From NCBI GenBank assembly GCA_040882225.1, contig JBBEBR010000017.1, positions 212,266 to 276,265 on the forward strand: a DNA stretch of 64,000 nt, in the 5' to 3' direction. Positions 63,949-64,000 of the stretch are shown one piece after another. Within the stretch, counting starts at the first letter, position 1; each line of letters begins with the position of its first letter. The position numbers and the translations under genes are program-made. The notes beneath the pieces are model-generated. The model was not told the DNA's origin, did no database searches, and worked only from the letters and a program-made list of their open reading frames with translations. The stretch comes from Gracilimonas sp040882225. GTDB lineage: Bacteria; Bacteroidota; Rhodothermia; Balneolales; Balneolaceae.

Positions 63949-64000
63949 ATGGCAAAAGAGACCTTTCAGCGAACCAAGCCACACGTGAACGTGGGCACCA
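63949..64000 (+). CDS. tuf: translation elongation factor Tu (5' end only)
   Basis: The last 52 bases encode MAKETFQRTKPHVNVGT, the conserved EF-Tu N-terminus, 31 bases after fusA and cut by the window end. Confidence 0.93.
   Translation, partial: MAKETFQRTKPHVNVGT

Noticed and set aside
1..64000. tRNA, rRNA or riboswitch genes
   Set aside because: I saw none; only ribosomal protein and elongation factor genes are present. A covariance-model search would be needed to exclude small RNAs.

Overview
The window looks like a chromosomal piece of a Balneolota-type (Bacteroidota-related) bacterium. Pointers: secreted proteins ending in the PNPFNPxTxI...SGMYxYRLxAG...TKKLTLIK C-terminal sorting tail (type IX secretion type A tail, in the form typical of Balneolales), four hybrid two-component sensors with propeller repeats and a C-terminal AraC domain, tiny PID-CTERM peptides, and a TTTG-N21-TATATTTG promoter before the ribosomal str operon. 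No mapping was possible, so the lineage is inferred from families only.

Layout. 1-3119 (-): partial FG-GAP/TIG/LamG surface protein, divergent from hybrid sensor A (3241-7344, +). 7345-7755: noncoding, with a terminator, a solo REP-like hairpin, a perfect 15-bp hairpin and the scar of a lost sorting-tail gene. 7756-23353 (+): propeller histidine kinase, its NarL-type response regulator, a giant GLUG/YDG/MBG repeat adhesin (more than 3,470 residues, cut by a 100-N assembly gap) and a small membrane protein. 23734-41263: two tandem copies of one cassette, each [PID-CTERM peptide <- giant GLUG/LamG secreted protein] <-> [hybrid sensor ->]. 41264-41832: REP-like repeats. 41833-43440 (-): alpha/beta hydrolase plus two paralogous zinc-ribbon-like small proteins. 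43734-47885 (-): a fourth hybrid sensor. 48227-50090 (-): exported protein plus FabF. 50091-52428: RAYT transposase with REP-like hairpins on both sides and a 5'-truncated FG-GAP gene. 52571-57452 (-): a third secreted-protein/PID-CTERM cassette (RCC1 propeller). 57661-58400: a 126-bp tandem REP array, followed by an AraC/RAYT remnant. 58623-60692 (-): recG. 60884-64000 (+): rpsL-rpsG-fusA-tuf.

How the parts work together (inference). The repeated unit is a very large secreted repeat protein, a roughly 61-residue PID-CTERM peptide downstream of it, and a dedicated membrane sensor-regulator transcribed divergently. In the two tandem cassettes the divergent intergenic region carries the same pair of half-sites (CTTTGAATAYGT... 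and CTTTAAAATC...) exactly 21 bp apart. This is the geometry expected for an AraC-type regulator, and the spacing to both start codons is conserved. A different 21-bp-spaced direct repeat precedes the RCC1 cassette. The MBG adhesin locus instead has a NarL-type system, and a shared CTACCC-N4-GGGTAG palindrome lies before both the response regulator gene and the adhesin gene. Identical 386-bp 3' ends, near-identical internal repeats, a truncated relative and a tail scar show that these loci recombine actively. The best candidate for an undescribed system is this family of sensor-gated surface-protein/PID-CTERM cassettes. The RAYT/REP family is second.
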